Positions 49,509-58,016 of a DNA stretch of 64,000 bases are shown here, in pieces; the first letter of the stretch is position 1; each line of letters starts with the position of its first letter. Source of the stretch: Hyphomicrobiales bacterium (GTDB lineage Bacteria; Pseudomonadota; Alphaproteobacteria; Rhizobiales; Rhizobiaceae); the NCBI GenBank assembly GCA_900466475.1, contig UBMI01000018.1:123719-187718 (forward strand), in the 5' to 3' direction. The notes below the pieces were generated by a model. That model was not told where the DNA came from and searched no databases. It saw only the letters and a list, made by a program, of their open reading frames with translations. The translations under genes and the position numbers were made by a program.

Positions 49509-49550
49509 ATGTTTATAAAATTGTCTATTACTAAACATATTGCTAAACAT
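49509..49550. promoter_or_regulatory. repeated TAAACAT boxes upstream of the polyol/DHA operon
   Basis: CTAAACAT occurs twice in tandem, 12 bp apart (49531-49538 and 49543-49550), and once inverted as ATGTTTA (49509-49515). The cluster lies about 90-130 bp upstream of the binding-protein ATG in AT-rich sequence, so it is a good regulator-binding candidate. No adjacent regulator gene is seen except the small HTH gene at 59926. Confidence 0.45.
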
Positions 49551-49637
49551 GAGAGTTGAGGAGTTCATGTAGGCAGTCTCTGAAATTGGTGGACTTGCAT
49601 GTCGGCGGGGAGCCGGCTTTGGTTCTGGGAGGAACGT

Positions 49638-50963
49638 ATGCAAAAGAAATCGAAAGCCCTTCTCGGGCTGGCCTCGGCATTTGTCATGTCGTCGGCGCTG
49701 CCCAATCTCGCAAAGGCCGATCAACTGACACTTTGCTGGGCGGCTTGGGACCCGGCCAACGCGCTTGTTGAGCTCTCGAAAGATTTCACCGCCAAAACTG
49801 GCACCGAAATGAAGTTCGAGTTCGTGCCGTGGACGAGTTATGCCGACCGTTTTCTCAACGAACTGAACTCTCACGGAAAGCTCTGCGACCTGATCATTGG
49901 CGACAGCCAGTGGATCGGCGGCTCGGCGGAAAACGGCCACTACGTCAAGCTTAACGACTTCTTCGACAAGGAAGGCATCAAGATGGATGACTTCGTGCCG
50001 GCGACGGTGGTTGGCTATTCGGAATGGCCGAAGAATACGCCGAACTACTGGGCGCTGCCCGCCATGGGCGATGTCGTAGGCTGGACCTATCGCAAGGACT
50101 GGTTCGAGCGGCCTGAATTGCAGAAGGAATTCAAGGAAAAATACGGGCGGGATCTCGCAGCGCCCAAGACCTACGACGAACTGAAACAGATCGCCGAGTT
50201 CTTCCAGAAGCGCGAAATCGACGGGAAGACCGTGTACGGTGCTTCGATCTATACCGAGCGCGGCTCCGAAGGCATCACGATGGGCGTGACCAACGTGCTA
50301 TATGACTGGGGTTTCCAATACGACAACCCTGACAAGCCATATGAGATGGAAGGTTTCGTCAATTCTCCCGATGCGGTGAAGGGGCTGGAATTCTATAAGG
50401 CGCTCTATGATTGCTGCACTCCGCCCGGCAGCTCCAATGTCTACATGGTCGAATCTGCCGATGCTTTCAAATCCGGCCAGGTCGCCATGCAGATGAATTT
50501 CGCCTTCACCTGGCCTGGCCTCTACAAGGACGAGAAGGTGGGTGGCGACAAGATCGGCTTCTTCCCCAATCCTGCTGAAAAGAAACATTTCGCTCAGCTC
50601 GGCGGACAGGGCATTTCGGTTGTTTCCTATTCCGACAAGAAGGACGCCGCCCTGCAATATATCAAATGGTTCGCCCAGCCCGAGGTGCAGGCGAAATGGT
50701 GGCAGCTCGGCGGATATTCCTGCCTGAAATCGGTGGTGAACGCTCCTGACTTTGCTTCCAGTCAGCCCTATGCCCAGGCATTCCTGGACTCGATGGCGAT
50801 CGTGAAGGATTTCTGGGCCGAGCCGAGCTACGCAACCCTGCTTCAGGATATGCAGAAGCGCGTTCATAACTATGTGGTGGCCGGCAACGGCACCGCGCAA
50901 GAGGCGCTTGATGGCCTGGTGAAGGACTGGACCGAGGTCTTCAAGGACGACGGCAAGATCTAG
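49638..50963 (+). CDS. CUT1-type ABC transporter substrate-binding protein
   Basis: The product is 441 aa from ATG 49638 (GGGAGGAACGT upstream). It has a Sec signal peptide (MQKKSKALLGLASAFVMSSALPNLAKA) and a family-1 solute-binding fold (TLCWAAWDPANALVELSKDFTAKTGTEMKFEFVPWTSYADRFLNELN; LIIGDSQWIGGSAENGHYVKL; AMGDVVGWTYRKDWF). It opens a long operon with two permeases, a small membrane protein, two ATPases and the DHA kinases. The cargo is therefore probably a polyol, triose or tetrose rather than an oligosaccharide. Confidence 0.93.
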   Translation: MQKKSKALLGLASAFVMSSALPNLAKADQLTLCWAAWDPANALVELSKDFTAKTGTEMKFEFVPWTSYADRFLNELNSHGKLCDLIIGDSQWIGGSAENGHYVKLNDFFDKEGIKMDDFVPATVVGYSEWPKNTPNYWALPAMGDVVGWTYRKDWFERPELQKEFKEKYGRDLAAPKTYDELKQIAEFFQKREIDGKTVYGASIYTERGSEGITMGVTNVLYDWGFQYDNPDKPYEMEGFVNSPDAVKGLEFYKALYDCCTPPGSSNVYMVESADAFKSGQVAMQMNFAFTWPGLYKDEKVGGDKIGFFPNPAEKKHFAQLGGQGISVVSYSDKKDAALQYIKWFAQPEVQAKWWQLGGYSCLKSVVNAPDFASSQPYAQAFLDSMAIVKDFWAEPSYATLLQDMQKRVHNYVVAGNGTAQEALDGLVKDWTEVFKDDGKI

Positions 50964-50997
50964 TGTCCGGCTGGATGCGCAAATTTCTTGCCAGAAT

Positions 50998-51030
50998 GGC
51001 GGCCCGGATCGCCAAGACTGCCGGGCCGCC
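50998..51030 (+). terminator. GC-rich intercistronic hairpin after a binding-protein gene
   Basis: GGCGGCCCGG (50998-51007) and CCGGGCCGCC (51021-51030) form a perfect 10-bp stem with a 13-nt loop between the binding-protein stop and the permease start. No U-run follows. Its position argues that the permease begins downstream at 51065 rather than at GTG 50963. Confidence 0.7.
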
Positions 51031-51064
51031 ACATGTCTCACATACGCAAGGACCAGGTGATACC

Positions 51065-52033
51065 TTGAACATTTCCTCTTCCTCCATGGTCGAGAAAGCT
51101 GCAGATGCGACTGCCAGGGCGACACCGACATCGGTTGTCCGCCGCGTCCGCGGACTGTCCGATCGAGCGATTGCCTGGGTGTTTATCGCGCCCACCATCA
51201 TCCTGCTTCTCGCCATCAACATCTTTCCGCTAATCTGGGCGATCTACCTGTCGTTCACGAATTATCGCGCCAACCGCCCGAATGCCCCGGTCCAGAACGT
51301 TGGATTGGGCAATTACGAGCGGGTGCTGACCGATCCCGACATCTGGCAGGCGATGCAGACGACGGCGCATTTTGTCTTCTGGACGATCCTGCTGCAGACC
51401 GTCATCGGCTTTACGCTCGCCTATCTGATCGACCGCAAGTTTCGCGGCCACGCCTTCTGGACGACGCTGATCCTGATCCCGATGATGCTGTCTCCAGCTG
51501 TCGTCGGCAATTTCTGGCGCTTCCTCTACGAGCCGCAGATCGGTCTTTTCGCCTATGCCGTTTCCCTGGTCACCGGCATCCCCACAGCCGACATCCAGAT
51601 GCTCGGCAGCGTATCACTGGCCCCTTGGGCGATCATCATCGTCGATACCTGGATGTGGACGCCGTATGTCATGCTGATTTGCCTGGCAGGTCTACGCTCC
51701 ATCCCCGATTATATCTACGAGGCAGCCGAAGTGGACCGCGCCTCCGCCTGGCGGCAATTCTGGTCGATCACCGTGCCAATGGCACTGCCGTTCATCATGC
51801 TTGCGGTGCTGTTCCGCGGTATCGAGAATTTCAAGATGTTCGACATGGTGACACTGCTGACAGGTGGTGGCCCGGGTTCGACCACCGAGGTTGCCTCCAT
51901 CACCTTGAAGCGGGCCGCCTTCGAAAGCTGGGCAACCGGACGGGCGTCGGCATTTGCCATCGTCCTCTTCGTTGCCGTGTTCGGTCTCGCCAACATCTAT
52001 GTCAAGGCACTCAACAAGGTGAAGCAGCGATGA
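51065..52033 (+). CDS. CUT1-type ABC transporter permease 1
   Basis: The product is 322 aa from TTG 51065, which has AGGTGA 4 nt upstream and follows the hairpin; GTG 50963 is in frame but would translate through the hairpin. After a ~40-residue cytoplasmic part come about six helices (IAWVFIAPTIILLLAINIFPLIWAIYLSFTNY; LLQTVIGFTLAYLI; GHAFWTTLILIPMMLSPAVVGNFW). The EAA loop is EAAEVDRASAWRQFWSITVPMALPFIMLAVLFRGIENFKMFD. It forms the channel with the next permease and overlaps its start as ATGA. Confidence 0.9.
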   Translation: MNISSSSMVEKAADATARATPTSVVRRVRGLSDRAIAWVFIAPTIILLLAINIFPLIWAIYLSFTNYRANRPNAPVQNVGLGNYERVLTDPDIWQAMQTTAHFVFWTILLQTVIGFTLAYLIDRKFRGHAFWTTLILIPMMLSPAVVGNFWRFLYEPQIGLFAYAVSLVTGIPTADIQMLGSVSLAPWAIIIVDTWMWTPYVMLICLAGLRSIPDYIYEAAEVDRASAWRQFWSITVPMALPFIMLAVLFRGIENFKMFDMVTLLTGGGPGSTTEVASITLKRAAFESWATGRASAFAIVLFVAVFGLANIYVKALNKVKQR

Positions 52034-52983
52034 GCTCGGTTACCTCAGCCCATTCGGTCGTCGAGCCGAGCCCGGCCAGCAAGAGGATTGCCGGCGCTAT
52101 CGTGATCCTCTACGCCCTGATCACGATGATCCCGCTCGTCTGGATCTTCCTGACCAGCATCAAATCTCCGCCGGATTCCATCAGCTACCCTCCGAAGATC
52201 ATCTTCCAGCCGACGTTGGAAGGCTATTGCAATCTGCTGACGACGAGAACGCGCCAGACGCCCGAATATATTGCATCCCTGCCTGCACCGACCGGCACCT
52301 GTGATGAGGTGACCCGCAAGCGAAACATGGTCATTGCGGGACCCTCGAATTTCCTGCCGCGCTTTGTCAATTCTCTGGTGATTGCTTTCGGCTCGACCTT
52401 CCTGGCCGTATCGTTGGGAACCCTTGCCGCCTATGGATTTTCGCGCTTCAAGGTGCCGCTCGCCGACGACCTTTTGTTCTTCATCCTGTCGACGCGCATG
52501 ATGCCGCCAATCGCGGTCGCCATACCGATCTATCTGATGTACCGCGAGCTTGGCCTGTCCGACACGGCGCTGGGCATGATCCTGCTCTACACGGCGGTCA
52601 ATGTCTCGCTCGCCGTCTGGCTGCTGAAAGGCTTCATTGACGAGATCCCGCGCGAATATGAAGAGGCTGCGATGATCGACGGATACACCCGGCTGCAGGC
52701 GTTCTGGAAGGTCGTCCTGCCGCAGGCAACCACAGGCATCGCCGCCACTGCGATCTTCTGCCTGATCTTTGCCTGGAACGAGTATGCCTTTGTCGCATTG
52801 CTGACTTCGGGTGAGGCCCAGACGGCACCGCCATTCATCCCGACTATCATCGGCGAAGGCGGCCAGGATTGGCCGGCCGTTGCTGCGGGAACGACGATCT
52901 TCCTGATCCCGATCCTCGTCTTTACCATTCTGCTGCGCAAGCAGCTCCTGCGCGGCATCACTTTCGGAGCGGTTCGCAAATGA
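52030..52983 (+). CDS. CUT1-type ABC transporter permease 2
   Basis: The product is 317 aa from ATG 52030, overlapping the first permease stop; the longer frame to 51625 lies inside that gene. First helix GAIVILYALITMIPLVWIFLTSIKSP, then an unusually long periplasmic loop (YPPKIIFQPTLEGYCNLLTTRTRQTPEYIASLPAPTGTCDEVTRKRN, about 50 residues with two cysteines). About five more helices and the EAA loop EEAAMIDGYTRLQAFWKVVLPQATTGIAATAIFCLIFAWNEY follow. The two Cys might form a disulfide. The stop overlaps the next small gene. Confidence 0.92.
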   Translation: MSSVTSAHSVVEPSPASKRIAGAIVILYALITMIPLVWIFLTSIKSPPDSISYPPKIIFQPTLEGYCNLLTTRTRQTPEYIASLPAPTGTCDEVTRKRNMVIAGPSNFLPRFVNSLVIAFGSTFLAVSLGTLAAYGFSRFKVPLADDLLFFILSTRMMPPIAVAIPIYLMYRELGLSDTALGMILLYTAVNVSLAVWLLKGFIDEIPREYEEAAMIDGYTRLQAFWKVVLPQATTGIAATAIFCLIFAWNEYAFVALLTSGEAQTAPPFIPTIIGEGGQDWPAVAAGTTIFLIPILVFTILLRKQLLRGITFGAVRK

Positions 52984-53195
52984 CCAATCTCATCGAGACC
53001 CCGCGCCCATCCTCCCGCCCGAAACGACCCTTCTTTTTACGCAGGGGACCCATGGAGAACATTGCAACCGCCCTGATTGCCATTGGTTTCCTCATGCTCT
53101 TCCAGCCGTTTTTTCTCATGCTCTATACCTATTCGCTGGTAACGCTGCTCGCAGGCACTGCCATGTTCATCATCGTCTCGAAGTTTCCGGAGTGA
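52980..53195 (+). CDS. small membrane protein of the ABC operon, 71 aa
   Basis: ATG 52980 overlaps the permease stop (ATGA), and the protein ends 3 nt before the next ATPase gene, so it is embedded in the operon. A basic Pro/Arg-rich start (RPSSRPKRPFFLRRGP) precedes two close hydrophobic stretches (NIATALIAIGFLMLFQPFFLML and LVTLLAGTAMFIIVSKF), probably a helical hairpin. Rhizobial glycerol importers also carry a small membrane subunit (GlpU, DUF2160) between permeases and other genes, but I cannot say this protein is homologous. It may stabilise the permease dimer. Confidence 0.75.
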   Translation: MTNLIETPRPSSRPKRPFFLRRGPMENIATALIAIGFLMLFQPFFLMLYTYSLVTLLAGTAMFIIVSKFPE

Positions 53196-53198
53196 GCC

Positions 53199-54296
53199 AT
53201 GGCGGACATCAGGATAGAACATCTCCGCAAGCAGTTCGGCAGCTTCGTGGCTGTGCAGGATTCGAGCTTCGTCATCCATGACGGCGAGTTCCTGGCTCTG
53301 CTCGGCCCCTCGGGCTGCGGCAAGACGACGACATTGCGTATGATCGCCGGCCTGGAATTGCCGACCAGCGGCAAGATCTATCTCGACGGGGAGGACGTCA
53401 CCTTCAACCGCGCCAGCGCCCGCGATATTGCCTTCGTCTTTCAGCTTTTTGCGCTCTATCCCCACATGAACGTGCGCAAGAACATCGGCTTTCCGCTGCT
53501 GTCGCAAGGCATGCCTAAGGCTGAGATCCGTCAACGCGTGGAAGAGACCGCACGGCTGCTGCAGATCGATCATATTCTGAACCGATCCGTTTCCGGACTC
53601 GCGGGCGGCGACCGCCAGCGCGTGGCCCTCGGCCGCGCGATCGTACGCCGTCCGAAGTGTTTCCTGATGGATGAACCGCTTGGGACGCTGGACGCCGAAT
53701 TCCGCGAGGTGATGGTCCACGAGCTGCGCGAACTGCATAACCGCATCCACGCGACGACGGTCTATGTGACGCATGATCAGCATGAGGCGATGGCCATGGC
53801 CGACAAGATTGCCGTGATGAACCATGGCGTCATCGAGCAATTCGGGACGCCGCAGGAAATCTACAGCAAGCCGGCCACCATGTATGTTGCCGATTTCATC
53901 GGCTCACCGCCGATGAATTTCATGCGCTTCACCTCAGGCCTTCGCAGCGGCGACCAGTCCGTCTCGCTGCATGGTGTCGATGTCAGCATACCGGAGGTGC
54001 GCCAGGATCTGACGGAGACTGAATTGGCGCTTGGCGTCAGGCCGGAACACATCCGCTTCAGTGATACTTCCCCCTTGCGCGGCGCCGTCTACGGCAGCGA
54101 ATATCTCGGAACCAATCAGGTGGTGGCGATCGAGACCTCGAGCGGCGTCATCAAGGCACGCGTTCCGGCGAACCGCAACTTCCGCATCGGAGAGACAGTT
54201 GGCCTTGAGTTCAATCCGGCCAAGCTTGCGCTGTTCGATTGCCAATCGGGCCGCGCCATCGCCTCGGCGCTTTATTCGGAGGAGCGTCATGGCTGA
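53199..54296 (+). CDS. CUT1-type ABC transporter ATP-binding protein 1
   Basis: The 365-aa protein has Walker A GPSGCGKT (38-45), Q-loop FVFQLFALYPHMNVRKN, and a signature changed from LSGGQ to LAGGDRQRVALGRA. Walker B is FLMDEPLGTLDAEFRE and the switch His is in YVTHDQHEAMAMADKI. A TOBE domain follows (GVRPEHIRFSD). It differs from most MalK-type ATPases at QLFALYP (usually QSYALYP), LAGGD and LGTLDAEFR (usually LSNLDAKLR). It shares an operon with a second, more canonical ATPase, so the pair may work as a heterodimer. Confidence 0.92.
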   Translation: MADIRIEHLRKQFGSFVAVQDSSFVIHDGEFLALLGPSGCGKTTTLRMIAGLELPTSGKIYLDGEDVTFNRASARDIAFVFQLFALYPHMNVRKNIGFPLLSQGMPKAEIRQRVEETARLLQIDHILNRSVSGLAGGDRQRVALGRAIVRRPKCFLMDEPLGTLDAEFREVMVHELRELHNRIHATTVYVTHDQHEAMAMADKIAVMNHGVIEQFGTPQEIYSKPATMYVADFIGSPPMNFMRFTSGLRSGDQSVSLHGVDVSIPEVRQDLTETELALGVRPEHIRFSDTSPLRGAVYGSEYLGTNQVVAIETSSGVIKARVPANRNFRIGETVGLEFNPAKLALFDCQSGRAIASALYSEERHG

Positions 54297-55296
54297 TATC
54301 GCTCTCAAGGGCCTCAATAAGCGCTTCGGCGACACGCAGGCTCTTTCTGATTTCAACCTTTCCATCCGCGATGGCGAGTTCGTCGTTCTGCTTGGGCCGA
54401 CCGGCGCTGGCAAGACAACGACGCTGCGCCTCATTGCCGGCCTGGAGCGCCCAGACAGCGGTCGCATTGAAATAGGCGGTCGAAGCGTCGCAAGCGAAGC
54501 ACCGGCCGAGAGGGATGTTGCCTTCGTCTTCCAGCAATATTCGCTCTATCCGCACATGACAGTCTACGACAACCTTGCGTTTCCGTTGCGGGCGCCGGTG
54601 CGCAGGCTGACAAACGAAGAGATCGACCGTCGCGTCCGCGAAATTGCGCGCATGGTCAGGATCGACCACAAGCTGGAAAACCGTTCGACGCGTCTGTCGG
54701 GCGGCGAAATGCAGCGCGTTGCAATTGGCAGGGCGCTGGTGCGCCGGCCCGCCATCTACCTGATGGACGAACCGCTGTCATCGCTTGATGCGAAGCTGCG
54801 TGCGGAACTGCGTCTGGAACTGAAGCGCATCCAGAAGGAACTCGGCTCGACACTGCTCTACGTAACCCACGACCAGGTCGAAGCCATGACGATGGCGGAC
54901 AGGATCGGTATTGTCTCGGAGGGAAAGCTGCTGCAAATCGGAACGCCCCGTGAAATCTATGGCAATCCGGCCAGCCTTCACGTCGCCGCGCGTCTGGGGC
55001 AGCCCCACATCAACCTTCTGCCGACCGATCTTCTTCCGGGCGCCAATCCGCCGCCGGGAGCGAAGACGATCGGCGCGCGAACAGAGCATCTCGACATCCT
55101 TGTCGATCAGAATGCTGAAGCGAAGATCGATTGGATCGAACATCTGGGGGATCAGAACCACCTTCATATAAAGGTGCGAGATCACAAGCTGGTTACGCTT
55201 GCCGATCCATATCTGGCGATCCGGCCGGGTGATCGAATAAGCTTGACGCTGCGCGATCCGCTCTATTTCGATGCCAGCGGCCAACGCCTTGGATAA
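54289..55296 (+). CDS. CUT1-type ABC transporter ATP-binding protein 2
   Basis: The product is 335 aa from ATG 54289 (GGAGGAGCGTC upstream), overlapping ATPase 1 by 8 nt; the longer open frame from 54031 lies inside that gene. Walker A GPTGAGKT (34-41), QQYSLYPHMTVYDN, signature LSGGEMQRVAIGRA, Walker B YLMDEPLSSLDAKLRAEL and YVTHDQVEAMTMADRI are all intact. The C-terminal regulatory part is short, with GARTEHLDIL in place of GVRPEH. As in rhizobial glycerol transport (GlpS/GlpT), two different ATPases seem to serve one importer. Confidence 0.93.
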   Translation: MADIALKGLNKRFGDTQALSDFNLSIRDGEFVVLLGPTGAGKTTTLRLIAGLERPDSGRIEIGGRSVASEAPAERDVAFVFQQYSLYPHMTVYDNLAFPLRAPVRRLTNEEIDRRVREIARMVRIDHKLENRSTRLSGGEMQRVAIGRALVRRPAIYLMDEPLSSLDAKLRAELRLELKRIQKELGSTLLYVTHDQVEAMTMADRIGIVSEGKLLQIGTPREIYGNPASLHVAARLGQPHINLLPTDLLPGANPPPGAKTIGARTEHLDILVDQNAEAKIDWIEHLGDQNHLHIKVRDHKLVTLADPYLAIRPGDRISLTLRDPLYFDASGQRLG

Positions 55297-55343
55297 GCAA
55301 CTGAAAGAAACGAACTCACTGGCATGAAAGACGGGTCCTCTCC

Positions 55344-56984
55344 ATGAAACATTTCTTCAATCGCCGGGAAACTATCGTCATCGAAGCCCTGGATGGCCTG
55401 ATCCAGACAAGCGGCGCCGGTCGACTTGCCCGTCTCGACGCGTTCCCGGAGATCAAGGTCATCCTGCGTGCCGACTGGGACAAGTCGAAGGTCGCCATTA
55501 TCTCCGGCGGGGGCGCAGGGCATGAGCCTTCGCATGCGGGCTTCGTCGGCAAGGGCATGCTGACTGCGGCAGTATCTGGCGAGATCTTTGCCTCGCCGAG
55601 CGTCGATGCGGTGCTGACGGCGATCCGCGCCGTCACCGGGCCCAAGGGCGTTCTGCTGGTCGTCAAGAACTATACGGGCGATCGCCTCAATTTTGGTCTC
55701 GCTGCCGAAAAGGCGCGCGCCGAAGGTTTCGATGTCGAGATGGTCATCGTTGCCGACGATATCGCGATCCCCGGTATCATCCAGCCCCGCGGCGTCGCCG
55801 GTACGCTCTTCGTGCACAAGATCGCCGGCTATCACGCCGAAGCAGGCGCTGATCTCAAGACGGTGGCGAGCCTTGCGACCGCCGCAGCGGGCAGCATTGT
55901 TTCGCTCGGTATGTCGCTTTCAACCTGCAGCGTACCGGGCCAAACGCATGAGGATCGACTGGGTCCCAATGAAGGCGAACTCGGTCTCGGTATCCACGGC
56001 GAGCCGGGGGTCGAGCGCATTTCCCTGCAGCCGATTGCCGATCTGGTCGCGACCATGACCGAGCGACTGGCGGCAAAGCTCGATGCTGCGGACGGTCATG
56101 CGCTGCTGATCAACAACCTTGGCGCCGTGCCTCCGCTTGAAATGGGTGTCATCGCCAATTCTGTGCTGTCGTCACCGATCGCCAGCCGTGTTCGGTTGAT
56201 CGTTGGACCGGCGCCGATGATGACCGCTCTCAATATGAACGGCTTTTCCCTGTCGCTCATTCGACTGGGCGCCGAGCGTGAAGCCGCTCTTAGGGCCGCC
56301 GTCGAACCCCATGCCTGGCCGCCCGCGACGGAGCGACACGAGATCGTTATCCTTGCCGCGCCGCAACGGGCGTCCACACAAAGCGAAGCGGTACCCGCCA
56401 GCGATGATATGAATAATCGTCGTCTGCTGACCGCACTTTGCGAGCATCTGATTTCGCTGGAAGACCAGCTTAACCACCTGGATGGCCGGGTTGGCGATGG
56501 CGATACCGGTTCCACCGTCGCGACCGGAGCCCGCAGCATTCTTACCCGCATCGACATGCTTCCGCTGAAAGATCCTGCCGCGACGATGGCCTCCATCGGT
56601 GAGATCCTGAGCACGAGCATGGGCGGCTCCAGCGGCGTCCTTCTCTCGATCTTCTTCACGGCCGCATCGAAGTCCATGGCCGAAAAGGCGGATATCGCCG
56701 CTGCCCTGCTTGCCGGACTTGATCGGATGACGTTCTATGGAGGCGCTGTTGTGGGTGACCGCACGATGGTCGACGCACTTTCTCCTGCGCTGGCGGCCCT
56801 TTCTTCAGGGGGTGTCGCAGCCGCGGCAAGGGCGGCAACGGCAGGTGCCGAGTCGACAAAAGCGATGCGACAGGCAAAGGCCGGTCGTGCCTCCTACGTT
56901 GGCGAAAGGGATCTCGAAGGCGTCCCCGATCCGGGTGCCGTGGCCGTGGCGGGTGTATTCGAGGTCGTCGCAACGCTCGTATGA
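55344..56984 (+). CDS. dihydroxyacetone-kinase-family protein, fused DhaK-DhaL (ATP type)
   Basis: The 546-aa protein has an N-terminal DhaK domain with GGGAGHEP (His60), KNYTGDRLNF (Asp113) and GLGIHGEPG with His218, the residue that binds the ketose carbonyl covalently. A linker near residue 345 leads to a DhaL domain with LDGRVGDGDTGSTVATG for Mg-ADP and a lipid-like pocket (GGSSGVLLSIFF). This is the layout of ATP-dependent DHA kinases (about 550 aa) and of the erythrulose kinases of tetritol catabolism. It likely phosphorylates a C3 or C4 ketose made from the imported compound. It follows the ABC genes by 47 nt. Confidence 0.92.
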   Translation: MKHFFNRRETIVIEALDGLIQTSGAGRLARLDAFPEIKVILRADWDKSKVAIISGGGAGHEPSHAGFVGKGMLTAAVSGEIFASPSVDAVLTAIRAVTGPKGVLLVVKNYTGDRLNFGLAAEKARAEGFDVEMVIVADDIAIPGIIQPRGVAGTLFVHKIAGYHAEAGADLKTVASLATAAAGSIVSLGMSLSTCSVPGQTHEDRLGPNEGELGLGIHGEPGVERISLQPIADLVATMTERLAAKLDAADGHALLINNLGAVPPLEMGVIANSVLSSPIASRVRLIVGPAPMMTALNMNGFSLSLIRLGAEREAALRAAVEPHAWPPATERHEIVILAAPQRASTQSEAVPASDDMNNRRLLTALCEHLISLEDQLNHLDGRVGDGDTGSTVATGARSILTRIDMLPLKDPAATMASIGEILSTSMGGSSGVLLSIFFTAASKSMAEKADIAAALLAGLDRMTFYGGAVVGDRTMVDALSPALAALSSGGVAAAARAATAGAESTKAMRQAKAGRASYVGERDLEGVPDPGAVAVAGVFEVVATLV

Positions 56985-57006
56985 GTTCTGGAGGCGGGAG
57001 GCTTAG

Positions 57007-57621
57007 GTGCTGGCAGAACCGGTTCTTCTCATGGGATTGATCGAAGCTTGCCATGCGACGATCGCTGCAAACAGCGAGCACTTGTGCGCTCTTGACCGCG
57101 CCATTGGTGATGGCGATCACGGAACGAACATGCGGCGGGGCTGCGAAGCGGTGAGTGCTGAGGACGCCTCAGTCTCAACCCTTCCCTTGCCTGATGCGCT
57201 CGAGAAAATTGGCCTTACGCTCGTGATGAGCATCGGCGGAGCGGCAGGCCCGCTTTACGGAACGCTGCTCATGGAAATGGGCCGTGAGCTCCGTGCCGCA
57301 GAGGAAGAGAAAGACTTTTCTTCAGCACTGAAACAGGCGATCAACGCTGTCGCGCGCCGTGGTCGCTCGCATCCCGGAGACAAGACGCTTCTTGATGTTC
57401 TCTATCCCGTCCAGGACGCGCTCGCTCATCGATTGCCTTGGACGGACATTGCACGCCAGGCCGAACGTTCTGCCGAGCTGACCGCAGCGATGAGGGCCAT
57501 GCGCGGGCGTGCCTCCTATCTCGGAGACCGGTCGATCGGCCATGTCGATCCGGGCGCCTCAAGTTGTGCGCTGCTGACAACTGCGATCTGCCGCTACCTC
57601 GAGGAGTACCGACCGGTATGA
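57007..57621 (+). CDS. dhaL: dihydroxyacetone kinase ADP-binding subunit DhaL
   Basis: The 204-aa protein starts at GTG 57007, 22 nt after the fused kinase. The Mg-ADP site is LDRAIGDGDHGTNM, with aspartates at 30, 35 and 37, the same positions as in E. coli DhaL. GGAAGPLYGTLLMEMG and a conserved RGRASYLGDRSIGHVDPGA end (partner of the DhaM interface) follow. In PTS-type DHA kinase, DhaL keeps its ADP, which DhaM re-phosphorylates from the PEP relay. Its stop overlaps the dhaM start. Confidence 0.95.
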   Translation: MLAEPVLLMGLIEACHATIAANSEHLCALDRAIGDGDHGTNMRRGCEAVSAEDASVSTLPLPDALEKIGLTLVMSIGGAAGPLYGTLLMEMGRELRAAEEEKDFSSALKQAINAVARRGRSHPGDKTLLDVLYPVQDALAHRLPWTDIARQAERSAELTAAMRAMRGRASYLGDRSIGHVDPGASSCALLTTAICRYLEEYRPV

Positions 57622-58016
57622 GTGGGAAAGGGCCCAATGTCGGGATTGTGATTGTTTCCCACTCGCCGCTTGTTGCGCGTGGTACTGCCGATATGGTGAA
57701 GCAGATGGTGGGCGACAGCGTGCCGCTTGCCTGGTCGGGCGGCAACAGCCACGGCGAGCTTGGAACGGATGCCCGCGGTATTCTCAATGCCATCGAGGAG
57801 GCCTGGTCTGACGCAGGCGTCGCCGTCTTCGTGGATCTTGGGGGAGCCGAGACCAACAGTGAAATGGCGGTTGAGATGCTTGGCTTGCCGCGGTCGAAGC
57901 AGGTAACGATCTGCAATGCACCCGTCGTGGAGGGGGCTGTTATCGCAGCAGCCGAGGCTTCCGGCGGCGCATCGTTGACAAAGGTCGTAGCGACGGCAGA
58001 GGAGCTATCACCCTAA
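57618..58016 (+). CDS. dhaM: dihydroxyacetone kinase phosphotransfer subunit DhaM (EIIA-mannose-like domain only)
   Basis: The product is 132 aa from ATG 57618, overlapping dhaL by 4 nt. It has the phospho-acceptor in GIVIVSHSPLVARGTADMVKQM (His15), then GTDARGILNAIEEA and VAVFVDLGGAETNSEMAVEML. Only the EIIA-like domain is present; in E. coli DhaM continues into HPr and a truncated EI, whereas here those are the next two separate genes. It passes phosphate from HPr to the ADP held by DhaL. Confidence 0.95.
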   Translation: MSGKGPNVGIVIVSHSPLVARGTADMVKQMVGDSVPLAWSGGNSHGELGTDARGILNAIEEAWSDAGVAVFVDLGGAETNSEMAVEMLGLPRSKQVTICNAPVVEGAVIAAAEASGGASLTKVVATAEELSP

